DNA of 64,000 nucleotides from Quercus robur (Eukaryota > Streptophyta > Magnoliopsida > Fagales > Fagaceae), in NCBI RefSeq assembly GCF_932294415.1, contig NC_065535.1:23276782-23340781 (forward strand). The letters are read 5' to 3'. A program made the position numbers and the translations under genes. Shown in pieces: positions 45,849 through 57,647 of this stretch (the stretch's first letter is position 1; each line of letters opens with the position of its first letter). The notes under the pieces were generated by a model. It worked only from the letters and a program-made list of their open reading frames with translations. It had not been told where the DNA came from and made no database searches.

Positions 45849-46254
45849 AAGCATTTCCATTGGCAATTGTAAATGGTATATGTAGGGAAAATTTAGCATA
45901 AAGGCACAAAAAGAGTCCAGCAACCGGACTTGTAAAATCTTACAATTGCAAATTTTTTTTGCAATTGTGCTACAATGCCATCCTAAATGTAGGCTGACAC
46001 GGTAGCACTTTAATAAAAATTATAATATATTTTTATTGATAAAGTGAAAGAGAGATGAGAGAGAAGAAAGAGAAAGAGTTGTATTGGAATATATTATATT
46101 ATTTTAATGGGTAATATATATTATTTTAATGAGTAGAATAAAAAAATAAAAGTTGGAATGTTGGTTGTGTTGTAAAATAATATAGTATAATTGATAAAAT
46201 AATTTTTTAAGATGATAAAATAAAATATGATGGAAGTTGCGGATGCGAATACTC
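45849..46254. mobile_element. Small Harbinger-like MITE (tentative)
   Basis: Flanked by TAA at 45,846-45,848 and 46,255-46,257. The ends AAGCATTTCCATT and, reversed, GAGTATTCGCATC match at about 8 of 13 positions. AT-rich, non-coding. Confidence 0.4.
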
Positions 46255-46257
46255 TAA

Positions 46258-47084
46258 CGTCAAATAAAAAGAGCTTAAAGCTCTATCTTTGTTTTATTGA
46301 CTTAAGCATAAGAGGATCCCAGTAAAACAGAACCAGCGACAAGTGTTTGTAGGTGAAGATCTGCTCGTGTAATCAAAATCTGCACCAACAGGCAGTATAA
46401 AATTCACTAATCACCATAAAATGTTTAGCACCGACATGTAATGTTCACATTAAAATGTCCAACTATCCTGACTTCTGAATGATCCGTTTGCCATTAATTT
46501 CAGCACAAACCGATCATGATTCCATCAATTTGAAATAGGACAACACTGGCTGCATCAAGGTTTCCAATTAAAATATTCATATTCTACTCACTTATTTTAC
46601 ACCATACTTGTGAAGGTATCCTCTTATCTAAACCAATAAAGAATGCTGGCCGACAAGCTTTTGGCAATATTCCAAAATTTGTCAATGTCTCACAGCTAAG
46701 GACTAGTACATTAACATTTGACACCTCATGTCTAATTGGTGCTTATATACTAAAAAGTTGATTTTCAACCCATTAAACTTTTAGATTTCAGGTATTGACC
46801 AACAAGTTCACAGTTCAGAGACTAGTTTCACTCAATGAAGCAGTTCACTACTTACGGCTTCTTCATTCAGAAGAAAAGTGTATGCGGCTTTGTCAGTAAA
46901 TTATGTCTTTGAAGTATGTCCAAGCAAAAATGCAAAACAAATCTTCATCATGAAACTTCAAACAAGGCGCAGGATTAACAGTGATCTTCAATTCATCCAA
47001 CTCATTAATTATTTCGGATTTATTGCTTTGGGACTTTAGGGAGATGGAAAAAAAAGAGTGGAAAATAGAAGAGAAAATGAGTGA
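46258..47084. other. Intergenic
   Basis: Balanced composition, no open frame of note, no gene recognised. Confidence 0.45.
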
Positions 47085-47370
47085 GATGTTTGGTTGAGAG
47101 GTAGAAGGGGAGAGAAAAGTGGTGGGGCCCACAAGTTTTCTCTCCTCCCTCTTCAAAATACCATCTCTTCAAATTGGAGAGAAAATTGGAGTGAAAAGTG
47201 GAAAAAATATTTGGACAAAATTACCCCCATATCTTTTAGCGTTTCTAGCTTCTTTTTTCTTTTTTTTTTTTTTACCTTTTTCTTTCCCTGGTAATGCTGA
47301 CTTTTTGTTTTTGTTTTTGTTTTGTTTTTTTTCTTTCTTTGGTTTTGTCAGGACATGGTGGTCTCTTCGA

Positions 47371-48509
47371 GTCTTTTGACTAAAAATTGCCAAAAATTGA
47401 GTTGATTGTTGTTATAGGTATTGTTCAAAGTTATTTGGCAAAATGAGGAGAGAGACTAAATTTCAGCAACGGTGTTGCCGAAATTGCAAGAAAAAGTACA
47501 ATGTGTCAGGGGAGAGAGAAAATTGAATTTCGGTAATGAGATTACCGAAATTCTTGTCCTGCCCGTACTGCTCGAAATGGAAATCAATTGTGGTAATGGC
47601 ATTGCCGAAAATGGTAGAAAAAAAAAAAAGAAAAAAGAATTGTGGCAACTACGTTGCCGAAAATGGAGGGAAAAAAAATGCTACGTTCACAACAAATTCA
47701 GGTGATTAGTTGTTATTGATTTAAATTTAAACCTAACACTAAGATTACTTTTTTTGCCCTAATAATAACAATCAGTAACAACCTACTACTTAAAATTTGT
47801 TGTAAAAATCTTGTGGACGTATCATTTCTAAAAAAAAATTGTGGTGCCGAAAGAGAAGGGAAAAAAAAAAAAAAAGTGGCAAATTGTTTTGTGGCAATGG
47901 CATTGCCGAAATAGAGGGGGAAAAAAAAAACAATTTGCCACTTTTTTTTCCCCTTCTATTTCGGCAATGCCATTGCCACAAAACAATTTGCCACTTTTTT
48001 TTTTCCCTTTTCTTTCAGCACCACAATTTTTTTTTAGAAATGATACGTCCACAACATTTTCACAACATTTTTATAACAAATCCTAAGTGACAGGTTGTTA
48101 CTGATTATTATTATTGGGACAAAAAAGTAATCTTAGTGTTAGATTCAAATTTGAACCAATAATAACTAACCACCTGTAATTTGTTGTGAAAAATGTTATG
48201 GATATAGCATCTTTTTTTTCCCCTCCATTTTTGGCAACTTAGTTGCCACAATTTTTTTTTTCTCCCATTTTCAGCAATGCCATTGCCACAATTGGTTTCC
48301 ATGTCGAGCAGTGCGGAGAGGACAAGAATTCCGGTAATCTCATTACTGAAATTCAATTTTCTCTCTCCCCTGACACATTGTACTTTTTTCTTACAATTTT
48401 GGCAACATCGTTGCCGAAATTCAGTCTCTCTCCTCATTTTGCCAAATAACTTTGTACAGTACCTATAACAACAATAAACTCCATTTTTTGCAATTTTTAG
48501 CCAAAAGAT
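47371..48509. repeat. Long inverted repeat, arms of about 560 bp
   Basis: The left arm from GTCTTTTGACTAAAAATTGC is mirrored by the right arm ending GCAATTTTTAGCCAAAAGAT; the centre is near 47,940. Paired landmarks include GTACAATGTGTCAGGGGAGA (left) with TCTCCCCTGACACATTGTAC (right), and GTGGCAATGGCATTGCCGAA with its complement. Arms are mostly matched by eye, with scattered substitutions and small indels. Short nested palindromes of the type GGCAATGGCATTGCC occur within the arms. Confidence 0.93.
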
Positions 48510-48578
48510 TTGGGTTCTTCTTCTTTTCCTTCCTTTTTTTAAAAATTTTAATTTTAATTTTTTTTTTAAGAAAACACT

Positions 48579-49538
48579 TGTGAGAGTGCCTTTTTCGGGA
48601 TACTCAGGCCCAAGGATCCCGGGCCTGAATGAAAAAGGAAGGATTTGGTGGACCGGGCCTTGACTCACCGCAGCTAACAAGCTGTTTAAGAATCAAGTGA
48701 ATGCAGAGAATACTTCTGACAATATATAGAAAAAATGACAAACAAGGATATCGAAGAGTGCCAAAAATTAACAACGTAAGTTCAGAAGGGAAGAAAAACA
48801 GGATTAGCAAGACGATAAAAAAAAGTGCTGTGGGGATCCTGGGAATTATGAAACAGTATTTCATTAATACATTATCTGTTTGATTACAGAAAGCTCACTA
48901 GGACGTGATACAAGGTCCAATCAAGCTCAAAAATTGCAGTCTTGAATGGCTATTTCAGCCTTCAAAACTTGCAAAGTTTGATTCTCGTTGAATCCGAGTA
49001 TGTGCAATAGTGGCATTTACAGGATATCGGGAAGCAGTATTTGTTTTTCCCTTAGCATTTTCTTTCTGCACAGATTTTTCTGATAGTTTTTCCTAGAGAA
49101 TTTCTTCTTTCTTGCGTTTCTTTCTTTTTTTCTCGCTGCCTTCTTCACAACCCATCCCCTCCTTTTATAATGGAGTTTTCTGGGCGTCCCGGGGAACCGT
49201 TGGTTCCCCTGTTTTGTTCTTTTGCAAACAGAGCATGTTCTGTCCCCATCGTCTCGGTAAGTCCCTTTTCCGTTTTCTCTCATTCTTTCCTTCTCTTGGT
49301 TCTGATTCCTTCGAAAGCTTCTGGTTGGCCATCCTCTTTGGGACGTGCTGAGGTATGCCCTTCTCGGCATCCCCACTTCTGGCGCCTTCTACTTTTTCGT
49401 TTCATTCCTATTTGGGCGGAATCCTGTTCTGCCTTTTTTAAAAATCGTTTTGTTATCATTCTTCTTCCCTGTCTTGGTTCCTCGAGGCTCTTCTGTCTGT
49501 GCCATGAGAGGTCGCTTGCGTTCTTTTGCTTTCTTGTT

Positions 49539-49593
<55 letters not shown>

Positions 49594-49861
49594 CTATCGA
49601 TCTGTCCCAGTCTTCCTTTTTATTTGTGCTTGAAGGGATCTGCGCTTGTTGAGGATCCTTGCTTCTTTATACTTTGCCGTGGTCTCTTTTTTGGATGCTT
49701 CTTTCTTTTCTGGGCTTCAGGATCCTCTGGGCCTTCCTTTTATTCCCCCATGGGTCATCCGTATCTATTGCTTTGGGCTTAGCCTGAATTTTTCCTTTTG
49801 GGCTTGACCTGTTCTTCTGTTTTGGGCTTATTTTATTATGACCTTTTTTTAGACCTCAACA
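48579..49861. mobile_element. Solo LTR with 5-bp target duplication
   Basis: 1,283 bp beginning TGTGAGAG and ending CTCAACA, flanked by ACACT at 48,574-48,578 and 49,862-49,866. TATA-like TTTATAATGG near 49,163. No internal retroelement sequence, so the internal part was lost by LTR-LTR recombination. Contains a 54-base T tract (49,540-49,593). Family and orientation not fixed. Confidence 0.85.
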
Positions 49862-50155
49862 ACACTTTTGGATGATTTCTTATGCTATTTTTTGAAATGT
49901 TCACTTTCATTTATACACAATTTTTAAAAAAAGTATAATGTATTACTTTTTGTTTTATTTAAGAGGGACATAATGGTAAATTTATACAAACCTTATTTTC
50001 AACCAAACTAAAAAGTTTTCTATCCCTTCACTTTTTTACCCTCTTAACCAAACACAAATGAGGAAAACTAAAAACTTTTCTATTCTTCCACTTTTCCATC
50101 CTTCCTCTATTTTTTATCCTCTCACTTTTCTATCCTCCCAACCAAACGACCCCTA

Positions 50156-50774
50156 GCATGTTTATTGAACACTAGTGTTGGTGGCACATGTAAGACACAT
50201 GCTTGCTTTATAGGAGGACTTCATTCTACCACCACTCAACATTAAGTACAAGCAGATCACAGTTCCCAAAATCTGTCTAAGATTTACCAATATGCAAAAA
50301 ATTTATATAGTTTTAGCACATATAACATTACATGATCAAACCATTAGTTAACAAACTGAAGTTTCAATTTTACATTCAAATTCATAATCTTGTCATGACC
50401 CAAGTGTTGGATAAATTATTTGAATTTAGTTAAGTGATAGAATAAATCTTCCTAGATAGATTAGTATTGTTATTTATTTATATTCAATTTAATTCCTATG
50501 TTTTAGGATAGGATTAGTTTCGATGTTTTAGGATTTGTTGATGAGATTATCTCATCCTTGACTATTTATGTACATTGAATGCATTAATGAAAATAAAGCA
50601 GAAAATTAATCAAAAATGTCTATTTCCTCTCTCAAGTTCAAGAGATTGGATAACTCGAATTGACTACATTATCTTTTATTTCTAGTTCACAACAAATCAT
50701 TACATTGAATAAGAAAAAAAACATATTTTAGCTTTCAGTACATTAGATTTCATTAAAAATGATAGGGTGTCCAC
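50156..50774. other. Intergenic
   Basis: AT-rich; nothing recognised before the thiolase-like exon. Confidence 0.45.
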
Positions 50775-51148
50775 CTTTCATCCCTGATGCACAAACTATA
50801 TAAAAAGTGGTAGAGACCACAAAATTAGGTCTTCCTGCAACCAATGCAGCTTGTTTGATGGGAGCCTGTCCTAAATTAGCACTGAGAACATTGCCGAAGA
50901 ATGCTTCTTGTACAAGTGACGGATCAATGTCTGCTCCTAAGAGCAACTACTGGGGACCCCAAAACAAAAGTTACAGAAAATGGCAAAATAAACTTTCCAA
51001 TGACCGAGATTACCCATTCATGAAGCAGTAATAAAGGTTCTATGCCGACTTTCAATAGCTATAGATCCACGCTTGGTGGCATATAAAGATAAAAGAGAAC
51101 CCAAAAATCCACATATTTGTGTACATGCAGTACCAACAATGCAAAGAT
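50775..51148 (-). pseudogene. Acetyl-CoA C-acetyltransferase (thiolase) exon remnants
   Basis: Two minus-strand blocks match the N-terminal thiolase domain of cytosolic acetoacetyl-CoA thiolase, which condenses two acetyl-CoA at the start of the mevalonate route. Block A (51,148-51,050) encodes LCIVGTACTQICGFLGSLLS and ATKRGSIAIE after an AG acceptor. Block B (50,949-50,775) encodes DIDPSLVQEAFFGNVLSANL, GQAPIKQAA and VCASGMK, which includes the nucleophilic Cys region. Each has plausible splice borders (CCCCAG before B, AAAG-GTGGAC after it), but the A-B join does not keep frame and several conserved residues are changed. No other exons are nearby. Because introns are kept, it derives from duplicated genomic DNA, not a processed transcript. 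Confidence 0.75.
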
Positions 51149-54125
51149 CTGCACAGAATAAATTAACAAGCATCTGCTTTCCAAACTTTTTGTTAAGTCC
51201 AATAGTTCAATCCATATTATCTCTTAAATAGAAGAGAATAAAGTATCTAATCACAGAGACATAAAGCACAAAGGCACCACTAAGTACACACCTTTAAGTA
51301 ACTTCAGTATTATTGCAATCGCTTTACGATGTTGGTGTGCTTCAATTTACAGATACAACCAGAAATCTACAGTTCCCACATTATATAATAGAGGGCAAAT
51401 ACAAGATCTCTAAGCTTAATTGAATCTGAAGATGCTACCACTGTTGCTAGCGACATGGATATATATATATATATATGTAGACCATAGCAACCAAATTAAG
51501 AGTAAGAAAGAACCATTGAGATATACACATACATCAGTGAAAATAAAATATTGTTCCGTAAAGGAGAAAATGGCAGAAATAGACAAGAAAGATATGCCTA
51601 AAGTATATATTATGCAAGAAAAATTGAACAAGCAATCTTAGAAATCATTCTATAGATATACATACGGATAGTGTATATATATATAGATAAATAAAATTAA
51701 AAAAAATTAAAAAAAAAAAAAAACCACGATTCTTAAATGTTTTAAAATCCAAATGGTACATTGGTACTTGCTTGCTTCTAGGGAATTTGAAATTACTCCA
51801 ATTTGATCACATCCAAATGTTGAAGAAACTACAAGATAACAAACATTATGAGTGATTATTATTTATTGTTTATTTAAATGAATCACTTTTTTTTTTTTTT
51901 TTTTGTGAAATAAAATTTAAATTGATATGAAAAGAAAAAATTGAGGTTCTCATTAGAAATTATATATAAAAAGAAGTGTCGATCAGTTTGTGCACAAGCC
52001 CTGTAAAAATGCTCGTAATGTTTTCTGAGATCTAATCAACAACTTTCAGGTAAAAATGCTCATAACATTAACTCAATGGCCGGCCTTTACAACCCAATCA
52101 CAAAGACATCTAACCAACACCTCTCACACCATAAGTCCCTCATTCAAGGCCATTCAATTACCAAACAAATTTACTAACGCATAGGTGCAAACAGAATCTT
52201 AAAATCAAGATCAAATGTCGTACACTCACTCACAGAAGTCAAACAGGTTAACAAATCTGAGACAACAAGCACTATGTTGGGCTTTGTGGAGCTTAGTTGT
52301 GTTTGATCCAGATTATGACCCGACCCAAAATAAAATTGTTACGGTTTTTTAATGGGAGATTAAGGTTTGGCGTGTTGTTTTTACAGAGAAAATTGTACTT
52401 CCACATCTTGTAATTTGGGTGTATGCACTATCCATGCTTTTAATAGTAAGATTTTGAGAGTTGAGAAATAGCCCTGTGCTCCTAAGGTTTTATTTTTTAA
52501 AAAATTTGAAGTAATTGCTCAAAAAACTTGTCTTAGTAAATTCTCACACAAACATTAATAAAAAATAAAAAATACTGACCAAAGTCTTGGAACACTAGGA
52601 TTTTTGGCTACTGTAAGAAAGGGCTGAAGCAAAGCGTATAGAATTTTTTAAAGAGCTGTAACGGATTGGCTAAAACCTGATTCAAACAGCTTGGTCTCTA
52701 TGGTAAGATATGATGTAAAGAAAAAAAAAAAATACTAATCCAAACACAGCACTGAAGTGATAAGAGGAAATGATGTAAAGAAACTAAAACATCAGATTTT
52801 CAACAACCAAACATGATTTATATTTGACTAAAACAAATTATTTGACAGAAGACTGAGGAGAGGCACTATTTTCAACACTGAGCAGACCAATACAAAACTC
52901 CATCTGTCCATCATCACATCCCACTATGCAAAATCTCAAACACCAATCAAAATTCACCACCCAAAAAATCTATATTACAACGAGGAACAAATCTAAATCA
53001 CAATAAAAGGGGAAAAAAAAGGTTTAAAGGAAAGAAAAGCAATCTAAATCAGCTAAAATTTTGTAAGGGATTACATAGAGAGAGAGAGATAGTACATGCT
53101 TTGTGTTGAGCCAAAACACTGAAAGGAAAGAAAAACAACCTAACCGGAGTTGAAATCTTGTAAGGGATGAAACAAATTAGGAAGAAAAAAAAATAGAGGG
53201 AGAAGATTACCTGTTGTGCTGAGCCAAAATACCAATGAACCACAGAAATCCTCTTTTATCATCTGCTCCCACTTTCACTCTCTCAATGTCGAAAAAACCA
53301 CAAACAACCCCATAACAAGTAGGTAGAAACCCATCTTGCACTCTCTGCTCCCATCATTTCAATCCTCTGCCTCACCAACTCACTGTCCTTCTCTTGCTCT
53401 CCTAGACAGATCAGGAGAAGGTGCATGATTTCTTCTCATCCTCTCAGTCCTTTTTCTCTCTCTCAAGTCTCAGCACCTCCGGCCCTCTGCAGCTCAACCT
53501 GTCTGTAGCATAAAACCCGCACAAGGCACAATGCAATACATAATATATGTGGAAAGACAAAAATCCCCTGCTTAACTCTCAATCTCCACAACACAAAAAA
53601 CTTTCAGCCTGTCCATTAAGCTTTCCAAAATCGTTTTATTACATCATTAACAAATGCCCAAACTCCCGCCTTTTATATATAGTAAGATAAGATTAGCAAG
53701 TTTGATCTTATTTTGACAAAGCCATACGGATACTGAGGACTGTTTTACCAACACCAGACCTCCATACAAAGGATAAGTCACGGTGGAAGCATAGCTGGGT
53801 ATAAAATGATGAATTTAGGCCAAATGCCCACCTTAAATTGCACACTATATATATTGAATCAGATATTCCTCCGAAAGATGATCTTTCAGCTACTATCTTG
53901 AGGTTGAGTTAAACTTTGGGGTATATATCTGTCCAGTTAAATGATTTGTTACAATTTCTAGCTGGATCAAACTTTGCACCAGTTTGGTGATTTACTAAAT
54001 GATCATGACAAAATTTGAGCATGATCTATTGCTCTATAATTTTCAGAGAGTCAGGACAGCCCATCAGCCAACCCAACAATGGTTTCCATTTCAAAAGTTG
54101 ATAATCATAATATTATAGGTAGTTT
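51149..54125. other. Intergenic, possible 3' transcript of the PPR gene
   Basis: No protein gene is recognised. (TA)n at 51,460-51,476; A and T tracts at 51,700-51,723 and 51,887-51,904. Around 53,208 the minus strand has an exon-like end CACAACAG followed by GTAATC, which could be a UTR splice site downstream of the PPR gene. This is only a suggestion. Confidence 0.35.
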
Positions 54126-55976
54126 TCACCAGAAATCTCCACATGAGCACGACCCTTCCTTGAAATAGTGAAACCGGTTCCGGTCCCTAACGACTATTTC
54201 TCGATTATAAATCTTAGAGATAAATTTAGTAGCAGAATGACAATCACTACAGACTCGTAAATTCTTCACTATCCGAATAGGAGTTCCTGGTGGTGTGTTG
54301 AGAAGGGCAAATGCAATAGCCAGCTTTTCACTGTGCCTATTTAAAGCATCTTCCTTATCTTCTTCATCAATATCTTGTAATACCTCTGATGTAGTAGGAG
54401 CATATCCAGCCCTCTTCAACTCCCTCCCCATTTCATCCACCATCTCATAAATTTCCTTGGACTGACCATGCGATTTATCTCCAGCTACAAATTCATAAAT
54501 TTTGTTATCTAGCTCAATCATAGTGCTCCCAGGGATCTTTTTCATCCCCCTCTTGTCCATTAACTCTCTAATTTTGGTTTTCTTCTCCCAATGGGACATT
54601 TTTGCATAAATGTTGGAAAGTAATACATAATTCGATTCATGCATAGGCTCATTTCTGATTAGCTTTTTAGTAATGCTCGCTCCAAGCTTAAGCTCACCAT
54701 GAGCACGACAAGCACTTATTAAGGTTCGCAAAACTATTGGATTTGGCTCAATGTGCATATTTTGAACAAACTCCAGTGCCTCTTTGACAAGTCCAGCCCT
54801 GCAAAACATATCCACCATACATCCATAGTGTTCTATCTTAGGTACAGTTTTAAATCTTTTGATCATCAAGTCAAAATATTTTCTGCCATTTTCAACTAAT
54901 CCAGAGTGACTACAAGCAGAAAGCAACCCAATAAAGGCCACATCATCAGGAGCCATCCCAGTTCCTATCATCTCTTCAAATAAGGAAATGGCTTCTAGAC
55001 CACGACCATGCATCGCCAGACCAACAATCACAGAAGTCCAAGTAACAATTGTTCTCCCACTCATGTCTCTGAACAATTTCAGAGCTTTATCCACATCACC
55101 GCACTTCGCAAACATGTCAATGAGTGCATTACAAAGCTCCACATTCTTTTGAACCCCTTCTTTTTCAATATATGACTCCACCCACTTCCCAAGCTCAAAT
55201 GCACCTAAATCTGTACACGCAGAGAGCACCAACACCATCGTGATCTCATCTGGGCGAACTCCCACCATCTGCATTTTCCTAAACAAACCAATCGCATCTG
55301 AGGACCACCCCAATCGGACATACCCTCCAATCATCGCACTCCAAGAAACAGAGTCTAATTTTGGCATTTCATCAAACACCTTCCGAGCATAATTAATGCC
55401 ACCATTGCAACAACAGTACATGTGAACCATAGTATTCTGAACATGAACATCATCATCAAATCCAAATTTCACAACAGACCCATGAACTGATTTACCTAAA
55501 TTCAAGCTCCCAAGGCCAGCACAGGCCTTGAGTACAAATGGGTACGTGAACTTGTTAGGCAAAACTCCATAACCAAGCATGACACGGTAAAAACACAAAG
55601 CTCTGTCCCGTGAATGAGTAGTTTGAGCATAAGCTCTAACGACGGTATTGAAGAGAAACGTATCGTAAAGCCGGGTATCAGAACGAGGTGAGAATATAAA
55701 GGATGAGGCATAGTCAATGGCTTCAAGATCAGAGGATGTGGAGGCGAACTTGGTGAGGACTAGAGGGTTGTTTTGGAGACCCAATTTGAGAATGTAGGTG
55801 TGGGTCTGGAAAAGCTTTGGGAGTGTATTGCAGGAGTGAAGGAAGGCCAAGCAGCTCTGCTCTGCTTCTCTATTGCCTGTGGTGGTGGAGTTGGGTGGGT
55901 TATGGAGTGAAGTGGTGACTGTTGCTGTAGTGATTGTGCGGAACAGCTTTGGTGTTCTTGTGGCTGGGGATTGCAT
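54126..55976 (-). CDS. Pentatricopeptide repeat protein, PLS class with E and DYW domains
   Basis: Intronless, 616 residues. Organelle RNA-binding protein; DYW-class members specify C-to-U editing sites and carry the deaminase-like domain. N-terminus MQSPATRTPKLFRTITTATV is basic and Ser/Thr-rich, as for a mitochondrial or plastid presequence. PLS repeats run from about 105 to 470 (VSWSAMIGGYVRLG, IVTWTSVIVGLAMHG, HYGCMVDMFCRAGLVKEA). The E/E+ region contains YVLLSNIYA and IPGSTMIEL. The DYW domain has HSEKLAIAF at 548-556 (catalytic His/Glu type motif), CSDCH at 576-580 and ends GSCSCGDFW. The last triplet is DFW, not DYW. No lesions. The specific editing site cannot be read from sequence. 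Confidence 0.95.
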   Translation of the reverse strand: MQSPATRTPKLFRTITTATVTTSLHNPPNSTTTGNREAEQSCLAFLHSCNTLPKLFQTHTYILKLGLQNNPLVLTKFASTSSDLEAIDYASSFIFSPRSDTRLYDTFLFNTVVRAYAQTTHSRDRALCFYRVMLGYGVLPNKFTYPFVLKACAGLGSLNLGKSVHGSVVKFGFDDDVHVQNTMVHMYCCCNGGINYARKVFDEMPKLDSVSWSAMIGGYVRLGWSSDAIGLFRKMQMVGVRPDEITMVLVLSACTDLGAFELGKWVESYIEKEGVQKNVELCNALIDMFAKCGDVDKALKLFRDMSGRTIVTWTSVIVGLAMHGRGLEAISLFEEMIGTGMAPDDVAFIGLLSACSHSGLVENGRKYFDLMIKRFKTVPKIEHYGCMVDMFCRAGLVKEALEFVQNMHIEPNPIVLRTLISACRAHGELKLGASITKKLIRNEPMHESNYVLLSNIYAKMSHWEKKTKIRELMDKRGMKKIPGSTMIELDNKIYEFVAGDKSHGQSKEIYEMVDEMGRELKRAGYAPTTSEVLQDIDEEDKEDALNRHSEKLAIAFALLNTPPGTPIRIVKNLRVCSDCHSATKFISKIYNREIVVRDRNRFHYFKEGSCSCGDFW

Positions 55977-57647
55977 CTAATCTTATGAATTAGGAATAGG
56001 ATTAGATTGTTATTTGGGGAGGGCGGGAGAGGTGACCGTTTAACGGAATTTGCACACATGTTATGGTGCTGCTATCCTCCAAAATCCAAATATCAAGGTT
56101 ATTGATTATGGTTTGTTTGTGTTTGTTTTTGTTTTTGCTTTTGCTTTGTTTTATTTGGTTTGGTTTTGTTTTGTTTTGTTTTTTCCTTGTTTTTTTGCCT
56201 CAATCTCTTTTATCTTTCTATATAAGTTTTGATAAATCATCTTCTATCTTTTTTCCTTGTTTTTTTGATAAATCATTTTCTTCTTCTATTTTTCATGCTT
56301 CTAGGAAATCAAACATCAATAAATATGCTATCAATTAAATGTAAAGTCTTTTTGTATAATGCTCACTCTATAAGTATAAGTTCTTGTGGGTTGGGAGAGG
56401 GTTACGGTTCAAGTTTTTAGGAAGAAGTTTCATACACATACATTTGAATTAGGTTATAGTATGATTTCTATTTCAAAAAATAAAATAAAATAAAAAATTA
56501 AAATTTTTGTAGTTTAAAATTATGCATAAAAAATAAGTTAATGAATCTAATAGTAAATAAAATCTAATTAATACAAAATTTAACATGCATGTTAAAAAAA
56601 AAAAAAAAAAAATCATGCTTTCCGGTTATTTTCAAAATATATAGTCATGTTAATTTTTTGAGTAAAAGTTATAATCATTGGCTATAACCAAAATTTGTTC
56701 TTTTTAAAAAGGGTGTCTAATGGTTTTTTGAAGGGTAATTCCAAAATATTGATTAAAGGTTTGTCATTAGAACTTTGAAAATGATTTTTTTTTTTTTTTT
56801 TTTTTTTTTTGCATTTAACATTGTTTTTGAAATATTTTAGTTAGTTGTCTTGTTTGCAAAACTATGTAGCAAACTAATATCTCGAGTTTCTAAAACTCGA
56901 GTTGCATGTAATGGCAGTCTAATGTGGAAAAAAATCCACGTGGAAATCAAGTATTTAAAACTCGATTTCCGTTCTTCTTCATTTTCTTCACTCGGTCCAT
57001 TCTTCTTCTCTGTTTTTCTTGGTTCTTCTTCTGCGGGTTCCTTTCTTTTTTGTGCTTGGGTTCTTCGTGTTCTTCCATAGGTTTCTTTTCTTCTTCGTGT
57101 TCTTTCTATTCCCATGGGGACTGTTCTTCTTCTTCCTCCGTGGGTCTCTTCGTCTTCTTTTCTTCTTCAATTTCAGATCTTCTTCAGATTATTCTTCTTC
57201 TTATTCTATGGAACTCGAGTTCCATGTGGCAAAAACATCTCCATGTCAACAATAAGAACTCGAGGTTTTGAGGCTCGATTTCTTTATTGAACTCAAGCCT
57301 TAAAGGCTCGAGATGCTATTCTCCTCAATTCTTTTCAATGCCTGCTAACTAATGATATAATGTGGCAAACTCATGCTACTCTGCAAATTACCCCTTTGAA
57401 AATGAGTGGTCCCAAGGTGTGTAGTCCACTATCCCATAAGCACTAGATACTTACATAAATGAATATTTCAATCATCTCTTTATGATCAGTGAGTCGGTGA
57501 CACATTAGTTTGTAAGTTCAAAGTAAATCTTATGTACCCCTAGCAGTGGAGATCGTTATACTTATACACAGTGCGTACAAGTCACGCATTGCCATACGAT
57601 TACTATCGTGTGGTGGTAATTGTTTTAGTACAATAATAATAAAAAAT
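55977..57647. other. Intergenic, with CTCGAG-rich block
   Basis: Promoter side of the PPR gene at 55,977-56,100. T tract 56,787-56,810. From about 56,867 to 57,310 there are repeated CTCGAG/ACTCGAGT motifs surrounding a TTCTTCTT-rich core, with loosely inverted outer parts (TTTGCAAAACTATGTAGCA near 56,856; reversed TTTGCAGAGTAGCATGAG near 57,383). Possibly an unclassified transposon. Confidence 0.35.

Larger units (their letters stand above)
47085..50155. mobile_element. Composite transposon: TIR element with inner hairpin and nested solo LTR
   Basis: Ends of the form GTTTGGTTGAGAGG (left, from about 47,088) and, reversed from the right end near 50,150, GTTTGGTTGGGAGG followed on both sides by GAAAAGTGG-like purine runs. 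After removing the nested solo LTR it is about 1.8 kb, mostly the long inverted repeat. No transposase. Exact ends and target duplication are unresolved. Confidence 0.5.

Noticed and set aside
47472-48680. Many Lys-rich or Phe-rich frames on both strands
   Set aside because: Mirror-image reading of the long inverted repeat; poly-A/T driven.
49112-49782. Overlapping Phe-rich frames
   Set aside because: They lie wholly within the solo LTR and read through the 54-T tract.
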